The notes beneath the pieces were generated by a model, which did no database searches, had not been told where the DNA came from, and worked only from the letters and a program-made list of their open reading frames with translations. From Streptomyces tardus (GTDB lineage Bacteria; Actinomycetota; Actinomycetes; Streptomycetales; Streptomycetaceae), in NCBI RefSeq assembly GCF_018101125.2, contig NZ_JAELVF020000004.1:248001-312000 (forward strand): DNA of 64,000 nt, given 5' to 3'. The translations under genes were made by a program, and so were the position numbers. Shown here piece by piece: positions 27,450 through 35,739 of this stretch. The number at the start of each line of letters is the position of its first letter. Within the stretch, counting starts at the first letter, position 1.

Positions 27450-29669
27450 ATGCCGCTCAGCTATGAGACAGTCGTGGGCGCTGACCTATCAGGTCTCACG
27501 AAGGCTGCCAGCAGGTGGAGAGTGTTGCCGGATGAGCTTGTCGGGATCGCAAACTCCTTTCGGCCGACTGTCACACGAAAACTTTCACGTCGTGATTGGG
27601 ACGGGAAAGCAGCGGAGGCCGGGCGACGGAATTTTACAAAGGTCTATGACCAGCTAGAAGACGCATCCAAGGAATCCAAAGCTGTATACGGCCTCATCCG
27701 CAGCGCTGTCGAGGAACTGGAGAGGGTACAGAAGAAGCTTAAAGGGATCGCCTCAGAGGTGGCTGAGAGCACCCACCTGTCACTGAACAAGACGACTGGG
27801 AAAGTGCTATTCGATTCACCCGAGGAGGACTTCAAACAGAGGCAGACGATTCAGAGACACCTCAGCGAGACCATCAACGAATACAACACGGAAATTAATA
27901 CGCTAGTGAACCGGGCGACCGAGGCAGATCGGGCGCTCAACTGGGCGCTCATGCAGGATCGAAACGGATCAAAACCTGGATTCAACGCAGGCACCGTAGA
28001 CAGTATCAAGGCTGCATCGAAATCGATGGAGGAGGCAGTAAAGCAGGCAAAAGAAGCCGAGGAAATTCTTGGCAAGGGCGAAAAGGCCAGCGACCGCGAG
28101 ATGACTCGCCTGAACTCGATACTCACGAATCGGCAAGGCGACCCGTATTTCACCGAGAAGTTCACTGCAGGTGTCGGAGCAAAGAAGCTTTTTGTCCAGT
28201 GGAACGACATGGTGAACGATCCGGGAGTTTCGGACGGCCGCGCGAAGATCATCGAGAAGTTGCAGAAGTCCTTGGGGACCACCTTGGCCACCGCGACACA
28301 CTCTGACAGCGACGCGATGAAGAAATGGAAGAACGATGTCCTAGATCTGGGGCCTGACAGGATCGAGCTTGAGCGGAAGACCCCGGAACCAGGTCGTCCA
28401 CCATACAACTTTCAGGTAATGAGTGCCCTTATGAGGGAGGGGGACTACGATTCGCGCTTCCTGATTAATTACGGCGAGAAACTGATCGACTTTGACAAGA
28501 AGATGGACTCCGAAGATTGGAAGCAGCAACCGGACAATATTCGTCTCAACTTTGGAGGCGACGACCACGGAGCAGATCCAATGCGCGGCTACATGCACGC
28601 ATTGGGTAACAACCCAGATGCGGCCAAGGAGGCTTTGAATAACCCCCATGATCTCCGCTACCTGATCAAAGAACGCGACTGGGTGGCTGACCAGACTAGC
28701 GTCACAGTCAAGCCCGAGTATCAGCACCGTGACCTTGGAAGAGCACTACAGTCCGCTTCTCTTGGAGTCCCTTGGGACGAAACAGGTATTAACAGAGACG
28801 CGGAGACAGCAAAAATCGCACGCGAAGTCATGAAAATAATGGGCGAAGATGTCAGGAGCAAAGAGAATCAACTACTACATAACACTCCCGGTCTAGTGGA
28901 AAGTGCTGCTCGAATCGGATCCGGATATATTGACGAACTTACAAAGGCAACCGCTATGCGTGGCGGATTTAATAATGCGGAACTCATTGAGAGCGGTATC
29001 TATGACTCCCAGGACAACGGTATCGGTGACATACCCATTGATACGGCTAGAGATTTCATGATCGAAGTCGCCAAACATTCGAGTGCGTATGAAGCTATGG
29101 CAACCGCGCAGCACATATATACTGCAAGCGTCATGGAAGACAATGCTGGTGATAGGTACCGAGTTCAGAGCGCTCTCGATTCCGGAGCTTACAATCAAGG
29201 CATTATGGCATCGGCCCGAAATGAGTACCTCGATTCCTTGGAGAAAGATGAGAGAGAATCGGCTGACAAAGATTCAGAGGAGTCGGGATCATGGACTACG
29301 TGGAGCCTGGCGGAGGGTACTTCTGTCGTGAATAGCGCAGGAGGTGCTGCAGCCGGAGCAGCAATTGGCGGCGCAATTGCTGGCCCTCCTGGGGCTGCGG
29401 TTGGGATGGTCGCTTTCCCGATCGTTGGGGACCTCGCAATTTCCGCATTTGAGCACTACATGGGATTTGATGACGATGACGACAAAAGTGAGAGTAAACA
29501 GGGGGCTCATTCGGGTGATCTGAGGGATCAAATTTCACTGAGGCTGACAGAGATGGAGTCGTCGTACACCAGTAATCACGACGGTGGCAGAGGTTTGTCC
29601 AGTGCTGCCTCCGATAAACAGTCGAGTGGCTGGTCGTATACAGAAGGAATTCTCAAGTCGCTAAGGTAG
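27450..29669 (+). CDS. Large putative type VII substrate (WXG-like N-terminus, glycine-zipper C-terminus)
   Basis: 739 residues. Residues 1-125 form a helical hairpin with a W-x-G turn (SRRDWDGKAAEAG). The middle (about 130-600) is mostly helical, with an ordered segment including NFGGDDHGADPMRGYMHALG and LRYLIKERDW; this resembles an uncharacterised family found beside actinobacterial type VII genes. Residues about 625-675 hold a glycine zipper (AGGAAAGAAIGGAIAGPPG, then MVAFPIVGDLAI) that could insert in a membrane, followed by an acidic tail. Base composition is far below the chromosome average (27 G/C of 60 at 28861-28920). No catalytic motif is recognised. A secreted effector or structural export protein is the best inference. 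Confidence 0.7.
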   Translation: MPLSYETVVGADLSGLTKAASRWRVLPDELVGIANSFRPTVTRKLSRRDWDGKAAEAGRRNFTKVYDQLEDASKESKAVYGLIRSAVEELERVQKKLKGIASEVAESTHLSLNKTTGKVLFDSPEEDFKQRQTIQRHLSETINEYNTEINTLVNRATEADRALNWALMQDRNGSKPGFNAGTVDSIKAASKSMEEAVKQAKEAEEILGKGEKASDREMTRLNSILTNRQGDPYFTEKFTAGVGAKKLFVQWNDMVNDPGVSDGRAKIIEKLQKSLGTTLATATHSDSDAMKKWKNDVLDLGPDRIELERKTPEPGRPPYNFQVMSALMREGDYDSRFLINYGEKLIDFDKKMDSEDWKQQPDNIRLNFGGDDHGADPMRGYMHALGNNPDAAKEALNNPHDLRYLIKERDWVADQTSVTVKPEYQHRDLGRALQSASLGVPWDETGINRDAETAKIAREVMKIMGEDVRSKENQLLHNTPGLVESAARIGSGYIDELTKATAMRGGFNNAELIESGIYDSQDNGIGDIPIDTARDFMIEVAKHSSAYEAMATAQHIYTASVMEDNAGDRYRVQSALDSGAYNQGIMASARNEYLDSLEKDERESADKDSEESGSWTTWSLAEGTSVVNSAGGAAAGAAIGGAIAGPPGAAVGMVAFPIVGDLAISAFEHYMGFDDDDDKSESKQGAHSGDLRDQISLRLTEMESSYTSNHDGGRGLSSAASDKQSSGWSYTEGILKSLR

Positions 29670-29672
29670 AAA

Positions 29673-30353
29673 ATGCGCACTGATCGAATCACTGTGCTCT
29701 GCGCGGTCTCCATCATGTTCATGGGGGGCTGCACGGGAGCGCCGCCAGCTCCTTCCCCTGAAATTAATTGGAACAGTGTTTGTGGTGGATCTTTTGAGGG
29801 GTATGAAGATGTAGCGGACGTGCCGGAGAGGCACCCCGGTCGTTTCGATGAGATCGCCAAAGAAGAGAAAGTGGAAATTGTTGAGGAGTCAAAGAATCTT
29901 CAGGGCGTAGGTGAAAAGCTACTGTCCTCGCCTCGTTCACATATTGAGACCTGTGTACTTGAGTCGGGACTTGAGAAGGGGAATGATCTTGTCGCTGGTT
30001 TTGAGTGGGTTAAAGTGCAAGGGTTGACTTCTCTGAATCAACCGGAAGAGAAGCCTGGGGAGGACGTGCGGCTGATCGGCGACTACGCGGAGATCAGATT
30101 CGCTTCCGGCGGAATTCAGCATTTGAACTTGTACGCGAGATGTGATCGAAGTGAAGTCGGTTCACGTCATGGATACAATGCCCTGCACGGTGAACTGCGT
30201 GACAATTTGCTCTACACTCTTGCGGTGGAGCATCGCATGAAGATCCTGATTCAGATGGCTCGATCCGTTGTTTCAGGAATGAATTGTGAGAATGACGTGC
30301 AACTCCGTAATCCGTTTGGAGAGGGGACCGAATGGGCGCACGGGCCAAGATGA
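29673..30353 (+). CDS. Putative lipoprotein next to the large substrate
   Basis: 226 residues starting 4 bp after the previous gene. Short signal peptide with lipobox MFMGGC (cysteine about residue 20), then a mixed alpha/beta domain with three further cysteines (SVCGGSFEG, IETCVLE, LYARCDRSE) and a last one in GMNCENDV, likely forming disulphides outside the cell. The family is not recognised. Its fixed position after a putative effector makes an immunity or surface-receptor role conceivable; this is inference only. Composition is as AT-rich as its neighbour. Confidence 0.65.
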   Translation: MRTDRITVLCAVSIMFMGGCTGAPPAPSPEINWNSVCGGSFEGYEDVADVPERHPGRFDEIAKEEKVEIVEESKNLQGVGEKLLSSPRSHIETCVLESGLEKGNDLVAGFEWVKVQGLTSLNQPEEKPGEDVRLIGDYAEIRFASGGIQHLNLYARCDRSEVGSRHGYNALHGELRDNLLYTLAVEHRMKILIQMARSVVSGMNCENDVQLRNPFGEGTEWAHGPR

Positions 30354-30555
30354 GTAGAGTCGGCAAGCAGAATTGCGTTTATTCTCGCGTTCCGAGGACG
30401 AGGTTGCCGGTAAAATTGGCGCGTCTGGTGTCTCTTGGCTGCTAGCTTCAGAGGTGCCGAAGTGGGTGCGTAGGCTGCTTGCCTTAACGCCTTGTGCTGC
30501 GGCTGGCGAGGGTTCGGTTCGTTGTTCACTGACCGTATGTTGAGAGGGGAATGAG

Positions 30556-30957
30556 ATGGCTGGTGCGCAGAAGGTCAATGGGGTTGACCTGAAGAATTTG
30601 GAGAACAACCTCGGCTCGGTGCTTGAGTCGATGGACAAGCAGGTGCGGGGCCTGCAGACGGCGATCGATGAACTGGCCGGGCGTTGGTCCGGAATCGGTG
30701 CTGCGGAGTTCAAGAGTCAGCAGGGTCGCATCAACCAGGATCATGTGGCGTTGCAGAAGATCCTGAGTGGTATCAGGACGGCGATCGGTGAGACCCGGCG
30801 CGACAGTGGTTCGAACGATGAGAACGTGCTGCAGAGCATGCGTGGCATCGAGGGGAACGGTGTGCCGCTGTCGAGTGTTCCGCAGGGGACGACGATGGGG
30901 TCCATGCAGGACACCGGGGTCGGTTCGCAGAAGTACTCGGGGTTCGACAAGTTCTAG
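30556..30957 (+). CDS. WXG100 / EsxB-like protein
   Basis: 133 residues from ATG 30556 (AGGGGA ribosome site). Two helices flank the turn GRWSGIGAAEF (W-x-G at about residue 44). About 35 residues beyond the second helix form a flexible tail (GNGVPLSSVPQGTTMG). GC content returns to the genomic norm here. Probably one half of the secreted ESX heterodimer with the next gene, 60 bp downstream. It lies opposite and convergent to eccC. Confidence 0.85.
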   Translation: MAGAQKVNGVDLKNLENNLGSVLESMDKQVRGLQTAIDELAGRWSGIGAAEFKSQQGRINQDHVALQKILSGIRTAIGETRRDSGSNDENVLQSMRGIEGNGVPLSSVPQGTTMGSMQDTGVGSQKYSGFDKF

Positions 30958-31017
30958 ACGGGGGTCATCGTTTCGACGGTGACCGAGTGGATCTGACCAA
31001 CTGCTTGGAGGCGTGAA

Positions 31018-31320
31018 ATGGCGAGTGACCCGAGCCAGCTCGTAGTGAACTACGGCTCGTTGGAGAAGGCCGCGGCCGACATCGAGTCGGCGGCGAAGCG
31101 GCTGCGCGGTGATCTGGAGCGCGTGCAGCAGGAAGTGAAGAAGGTCGCCCAGACGTGGGAGGGCGAGGCGCAGAGCGCCTATATGCGTGTGCACGTGACG
31201 TGGGATCAGCGGGCGGACAGCATGGAGCGGACGCTGATGCAGATAGCTTCGAAGGTCCGGCAGGCCAGCGGTGAGTACCAGGCGAGCGACCGCAAGGCCG
31301 CGGGGCGCTTCGACATCTGA
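31018..31320 (+). CDS. WXG100 / EsxA-like protein
   Basis: Exactly 100 residues. Helix, W-x-G turn (VAQTWEGEAQSAY), helix, then a C-terminal YxxxD motif (GEYQASDRK), the general type VII export signal read by EccC. Preceded by GGAGG with good spacing to ATG 31018. The likely partner is the 30556-30957 product. Confidence 0.9.
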   Translation: MASDPSQLVVNYGSLEKAAADIESAAKRLRGDLERVQQEVKKVAQTWEGEAQSAYMRVHVTWDQRADSMERTLMQIASKVRQASGEYQASDRKAAGRFDI

Positions 31321-31349
31321 GGCGCCGTTCGGCGCGAGTCCTGTCATGT

Positions 31350-31387
31350 GTGTGGGGGCGTTACCCGGCCGGGTAACGCCCCCACAC
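31350..31387. terminator. Bidirectional terminator between esx genes and eccC
   Basis: Perfect 38-bp palindrome (19-bp arms, centre 31368/31369) in the 77-bp gap between convergent stops. Confidence 0.85.
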
Positions 31388-31397
31388 CGTTGTTCGC

Positions 31398-34300
31398 TCA
31401 GTGTTCGTCGGGGAGCCAGCCGATCTGGAGGATGGGGTTGCCGCGTTTGCGGGAGGCGAAGAAGGCGCGGCCCGGTGGGAGGGGTTGGGGTCGTATGTTG
31501 CCGATGACCTCGCCTTCCATGGGGTCGCCGGACAGGACCAGGCCCTGGGCGCCGAGTTCGCGGACGCGTTGCATGAACGGGTCGTAGGTGGAGCGTGCGG
31601 CGCCGGCTGAGCTGCGCGCGACGATGAAGCGGATGCCCACGTCGCGGGCGTAGGGCAGGTTGTCGACGAGAGTGGCGAGGGGGTTGCTGCTGGAGGTCGA
31701 CACCAGCTCGTGGTCGTCGATGACGATGAAGAACCGTGGGCCGTCCCACCAGCTGCGGTCGCGCAACTGCTGTGGAGTGATGTCCGGTTGAGGCGCTCGT
31801 CGGACCATCAGGCTGTTGAGTGACTCGATGTGCGTCTCCATGGCGTTGGACATGGCGGCGTACTCGAGCAGGTGCTCATCGGGCACGTATCCGAGCAGGG
31901 AGCGGCGGTAGTCGCCGAGCATGATGAGGGCTTCGTCGGGGGTGTAGCGCTCGGTGATCTGTTTGATGAGCAGTCGCAGCAGTGAGGTCTTGCCCGATTC
32001 GCTGTCGCCGAAGATCAGGAGGAAGGGGTCCCGTTCGAAGTCGATGAAGACGGGCTGGAGGCTGTTCTCGTCGAGCGCGAAGGCGACGCCCTCTTCCGGC
32101 CTCTCGTGCCCGGCGGGGAGCTGGTGTGCGGGGAAGGTGCGCGGCAGCAGGCGTACGGGCGGAGCCAGGGGCCCCTGCCAGGCGGTGGCGACCGCCTTGA
32201 CCAGCTCGTTGCCGGCCTCGGCGAGGTCTTCGACCGAGTGTCGCGAGTCGATGCGAGGCAGGGCGCCGATGAAGTGGAGCTTCTCGGGCACCTGGCCCCG
32301 GCCGGGCACGTTGGCCGGGACGTTGCTCGCGACGCGGCGGTCGAACTCGGAGTCCAACGGGTCGCCGAGCCGCAGTTCCAGCCGGTTGAGGATCTGGTCC
32401 TTGAGCGCGGCACGCACTTCCATGTGCCGCGAGGCGGTCAGTACGACATGGATGCCGTAGCCCAGTCCGCGTGCGGCCAGGTCGGTGACGACCTCCTCCA
32501 GGACTTCGTACTCCTGGCGCAGGTTCGCCCAGCCGTCGACCAGCAGGAAGACGTCCCCCCAGAGCTGGTCCGGGAGTTCACCTGCGGCGCGGCGCCTGCG
32601 GAAGGTGGCGATGGAGTCGATGGAGTGGGTGCGGAAGTACTCCTCGCGCTCGTTGAGGATGCCGATGACTTCGGCGGTGGTGCGGCGGACTTTTTCGGGG
32701 TCGAGGCGGGAGGCGATGCCGCCGACGTGGGGGAGGTCCTGGAGGGCGGAGAGGCCGCCGCCGCCGAAGTCCAGGCCGTAGAACTGGACTTCGGCCGGGG
32801 TGTGGGTGAGGGCGAAGGCGGAGACCAGGGTGCGCAGCAGGGTGGATTTGCCGGACTGCGGTCCGCCGACGACGAGCATGTGGCCGGCGGCGCCGGAGAA
32901 GTCGCGGGTGAGCAGCTCGCGGCGTTGCTCGAAGGGTTTGTCGACGATTCCGAACGGGACGGCGAGACGGCCGAGTCGCGGGTTGTCGGACTGGGTGAGG
33001 CCGCGGCCCTCGACGACGGTGAGTCCGGGCAGGAGCTGGTCGAGTGCGGGAGCGGAGTCCAGTGGGGGCAGCCACACCTGGTGGGCGGGCGGGCCCTGGC
33101 CCTCCAGCCGCCGCACGATGACGTCCAGGACGGTGTCGGCCAGCGCGTCGTCCTCGCGGCGGGCGGCGGCGAGGGCGGCGGCGAGCTGTTCGGGGTCGGG
33201 CTCGGAGAGGGTGACGGGCACCGGGGCGGCGGTGAAGAGCGCGGCGCGGCGTTCGACGGGGCGGGGGCCGAGGCCGGTGGGACGGTCGTCGTTCTGGCGG
33301 TAGACGCCGGAGACGTACGCGGCCTTGAAGCGGTCCATCTCCTCGGTGCCGTGCTTGAGGTAGCCCGAGCCGGGGACGGACGGCAGGTGGTAGGCGTCCG
33401 GTACGCCGAGCGCGGTGCGGGACTCCGAGGCGGAGAAGGTGCGCAGGCCGATGCGGTAGGAGAGGTAGGTCTCCAGTCCGCGCAGCTTGCCCTCCTCCAG
33501 GCGCTGCGAGGCGAGCAGCAGGTGGACGCCGAGCGAGCGGCCGATGCGTCCGATCTGGATGAACATCTCGATGAAGTCGGGCATCGCGGTGAGGAGTTCG
33601 GAGAACTCGTCGATGACGATGACCAGCGAGGCGATCGGGTCGAGCGCGGCGCCGGCGGCGCGGGCCTTCTCGTAGTCGTGGATGTTGGCGTAGTTGCCGG
33701 CCGAACGCAGCAGTTCCTGGCGGCGGTTGAGTTCGCCGCGGATCGAGTCGCCCATGCGGTCGACGAGGGTGAGGTCGTCGGCGAGGTTGGTGATGACGGC
33801 GGAGACGTGCGGCAGCGCCGACATGCCGGTGAAGGTGGCGCCGCCCTTGAAGTCGGCGAGGACGAAGTTCAGGGTCTCGGAGCTGTGGGTGACGGCCAGT
33901 CCCAGTACGAGGGTGCGCAGCAGTTCCGACTTGCCGGAGCCGGTGGCGCCGACGCACAGACCGTGCGGGCCCATGCCGTCCTGGGCCGCTTCCTTGAGGT
34001 CCAGCATGATCGGCTGGCCCTCCTCGCCGACGCCGATCGGTACGCGCAGCCGGTCGGCCTGTGAGCGGGGCCGCCAGGTGCGGGAGGTGTCCACGGAGTC
34101 GGCGTCGCCGAGGTTGAGGAGGTCGGTGAACTCCAGGTTGGCGAGCAGGGGCGCGTCGTCGTCACCGCCGCTGCCCATCCGGATGGGGGCGAGCAGGCGG
34201 GCCAGTGCCTCGGCGGCCTCGGGGCCGAGCACATCGGGGGTGCCCTCGTAGACCATGCCCTGGGCGGAGGTGAGCCGGAGCGTGTCCGGATGGGCGACGA

Positions 34301-35372
34301 TGGCCAACGCGCCGCGGGGCTCGCGCAGTTCGCCCGCGATGACCTCGATCACGGTGACGCCCTGGATGCCCTCGGGGGCGGCGAAGGCGGAGCCGGGCGG
34401 CACCGAGGAGCCGTCCAGCAGGACGACCAGGTGGGCGCGGTCGGGGGGCGCAGCCTCGCCGGTGAAGCGGGAGCGGCCCTCCAGCCGTACGCGCAGCCGG
34501 TCCTCCAGCTCGATGAGGTCGTCGGTGATCAGCCGTCCGCTGCCCGCTCCGTCGGCCTCGCCCGGCTGCTGCGCGTGCGGCAGCCACTTGGCCCACTCCC
34601 AGCGTGCAGCGGCCTCCGCGCCGCTCGCGGCGACGGCGATCACCAGATCGTCGGGGGAGTGCAGGGCGGCGAGTTGGGCGAGCAGCGCGCGGGCGGTGCC
34701 GTGTGCGCTCTCCGGGCGGCCGGAGACGGTGACGTGGTAGAAGGACCGCATCGAGACCGCGACGGGCAGGTCGTCCAGCGAGCTGTGGGTGGCGATGAAG
34801 CGCTGCATCGCGCCCGCGGTGAGCGGCTCCAGCTCGTCGACCGGCGCGGTGTCGGGCGCCACCAGCGGAGTGTTGAGCTGCTGGGTGCCGAGACCGACGC
34901 GTATCTGTGCGAAGTCGGGGTCGGCGGGGCGGCGTTCCCAGACGCGGTCGCCGGCCTCGACCAGTGACCAGAGCTGGTCGGCGGGCGGGTGAAGGTAGAG
35001 CTGTGCGTCGCGCTGGCTGCGTGCGGTTCTGCGGACCGTACGGCGGGTCTGGGCGAGGTACTTGAGATAGTCGCGCCGGCTCTGGGCCATCTCGCCCAGC
35101 GTGCCGCGGCGGAACCGTACGAACATCGCGACGATCATGCCGACCATCGAGACGAGCATGATCAGGCCCATGATCCGCATGAAGGAATTCGTCTGGTTGG
35201 GGTTGAAGAAGAAGACCATCGAGCCGCCCATGCCGAGCATGGGCAGGATCTGCATCCACACCCCCTCCTGCTGGCCGCGGGGGAGTTCTGGCGGCGACTC
35301 CAGAGTGAGCGGTTCGGCGGGTACGTCGGCGGGCAGCACCCGGCTTCGGCGCTTGATGACGATCTGGCTCAC
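31398..35372 (-). CDS. eccC: Type VII secretion ATPase EccC
   Basis: 1324 residues from GTG 35372 (VSQIVIKRRSRVLPADVP). Two membrane helices (about 40-58 and 66-86) are followed by a stalk domain and three FtsK/SpoIIIE-type ATPase domains: Walker A GATGSGKSE (about 474), GGPQSGKST (about 837) and GDSESGKTS (about 1122), with Walker B LVIVIDEF, VFLLVDGW and FFIVIDDH. The full domain set is in one polypeptide, as in Streptomyces and Mycobacterium tuberculosis ESX-3/5. It is the motor that recognises YxxxD/E-bearing substrates. It is transcribed divergently from eccD and converges on the esx pair. The annotated start avoids an in-frame extension of 129 residues with no homology. Confidence 0.96.
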   Translation of the reverse strand: MSQIVIKRRSRVLPADVPAEPLTLESPPELPRGQQEGVWMQILPMLGMGGSMVFFFNPNQTNSFMRIMGLIMLVSMVGMIVAMFVRFRRGTLGEMAQSRRDYLKYLAQTRRTVRRTARSQRDAQLYLHPPADQLWSLVEAGDRVWERRPADPDFAQIRVGLGTQQLNTPLVAPDTAPVDELEPLTAGAMQRFIATHSSLDDLPVAVSMRSFYHVTVSGRPESAHGTARALLAQLAALHSPDDLVIAVAASGAEAAARWEWAKWLPHAQQPGEADGAGSGRLITDDLIELEDRLRVRLEGRSRFTGEAAPPDRAHLVVLLDGSSVPPGSAFAAPEGIQGVTVIEVIAGELREPRGALAIVAHPDTLRLTSAQGMVYEGTPDVLGPEAAEALARLLAPIRMGSGGDDDAPLLANLEFTDLLNLGDADSVDTSRTWRPRSQADRLRVPIGVGEEGQPIMLDLKEAAQDGMGPHGLCVGATGSGKSELLRTLVLGLAVTHSSETLNFVLADFKGGATFTGMSALPHVSAVITNLADDLTLVDRMGDSIRGELNRRQELLRSAGNYANIHDYEKARAAGAALDPIASLVIVIDEFSELLTAMPDFIEMFIQIGRIGRSLGVHLLLASQRLEEGKLRGLETYLSYRIGLRTFSASESRTALGVPDAYHLPSVPGSGYLKHGTEEMDRFKAAYVSGVYRQNDDRPTGLGPRPVERRAALFTAAPVPVTLSEPDPEQLAAALAAARREDDALADTVLDVIVRRLEGQGPPAHQVWLPPLDSAPALDQLLPGLTVVEGRGLTQSDNPRLGRLAVPFGIVDKPFEQRRELLTRDFSGAAGHMLVVGGPQSGKSTLLRTLVSAFALTHTPAEVQFYGLDFGGGGLSALQDLPHVGGIASRLDPEKVRRTTAEVIGILNEREEYFRTHSIDSIATFRRRRAAGELPDQLWGDVFLLVDGWANLRQEYEVLEEVVTDLAARGLGYGIHVVLTASRHMEVRAALKDQILNRLELRLGDPLDSEFDRRVASNVPANVPGRGQVPEKLHFIGALPRIDSRHSVEDLAEAGNELVKAVATAWQGPLAPPVRLLPRTFPAHQLPAGHERPEEGVAFALDENSLQPVFIDFERDPFLLIFGDSESGKTSLLRLLIKQITERYTPDEALIMLGDYRRSLLGYVPDEHLLEYAAMSNAMETHIESLNSLMVRRAPQPDITPQQLRDRSWWDGPRFFIVIDDHELVSTSSSNPLATLVDNLPYARDVGIRFIVARSSAGAARSTYDPFMQRVRELGAQGLVLSGDPMEGEVIGNIRPQPLPPGRAFFASRKRGNPILQIGWLPDEH

Positions 35373-35739
35373 GCGTACCCAATCCCTCTGGTTCCGCGCG
35401 GAGTTCACCCGTCGTCGCCCCCTTGGCGGCGGTCCCCATCCGCGCGGGACGATCCTACTGACAGGGGCACGGCAGGTGGGCGGTAGGGTGTCGCTCAAGG
35501 TCCCGGATCGACTACCGGCCGTGTTTCGGGGGGTTGTTGCCGCTTCGCGGCGAGCAGACCGAGTTCCGTGCCGCGGGTGAAGCGGGCGCCGTGCGTGAGC
35601 AACGCGGCCCGCACCGCCGGGCGGACAGCGTGCGAGATCTGCGCGCCGACCGGGACCGTACGACCCACTGCACGATCCACCCGTACGACCCACCAGCGAG
35701 GCGCGGCACCGCGCACACCGTGAACGAGGGGGCCCAGAA
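35373..35739. other. eccC-eccD divergent intergenic region
   Basis: 367 bp serving both genes. The 13-bp word CCGTACGACCCAC occurs twice as a direct repeat (35656-35668, 35681-35693), 25 bp apart, a spacing compatible with two regulator sites on about the same helix face. No gene is seen. Confidence 0.5.

Noticed and set aside
32106..34064. 652-residue plus-strand frame inside eccC
   Set aside because: Exact antisense of three well-conserved ATPase domains; no motif of its own.
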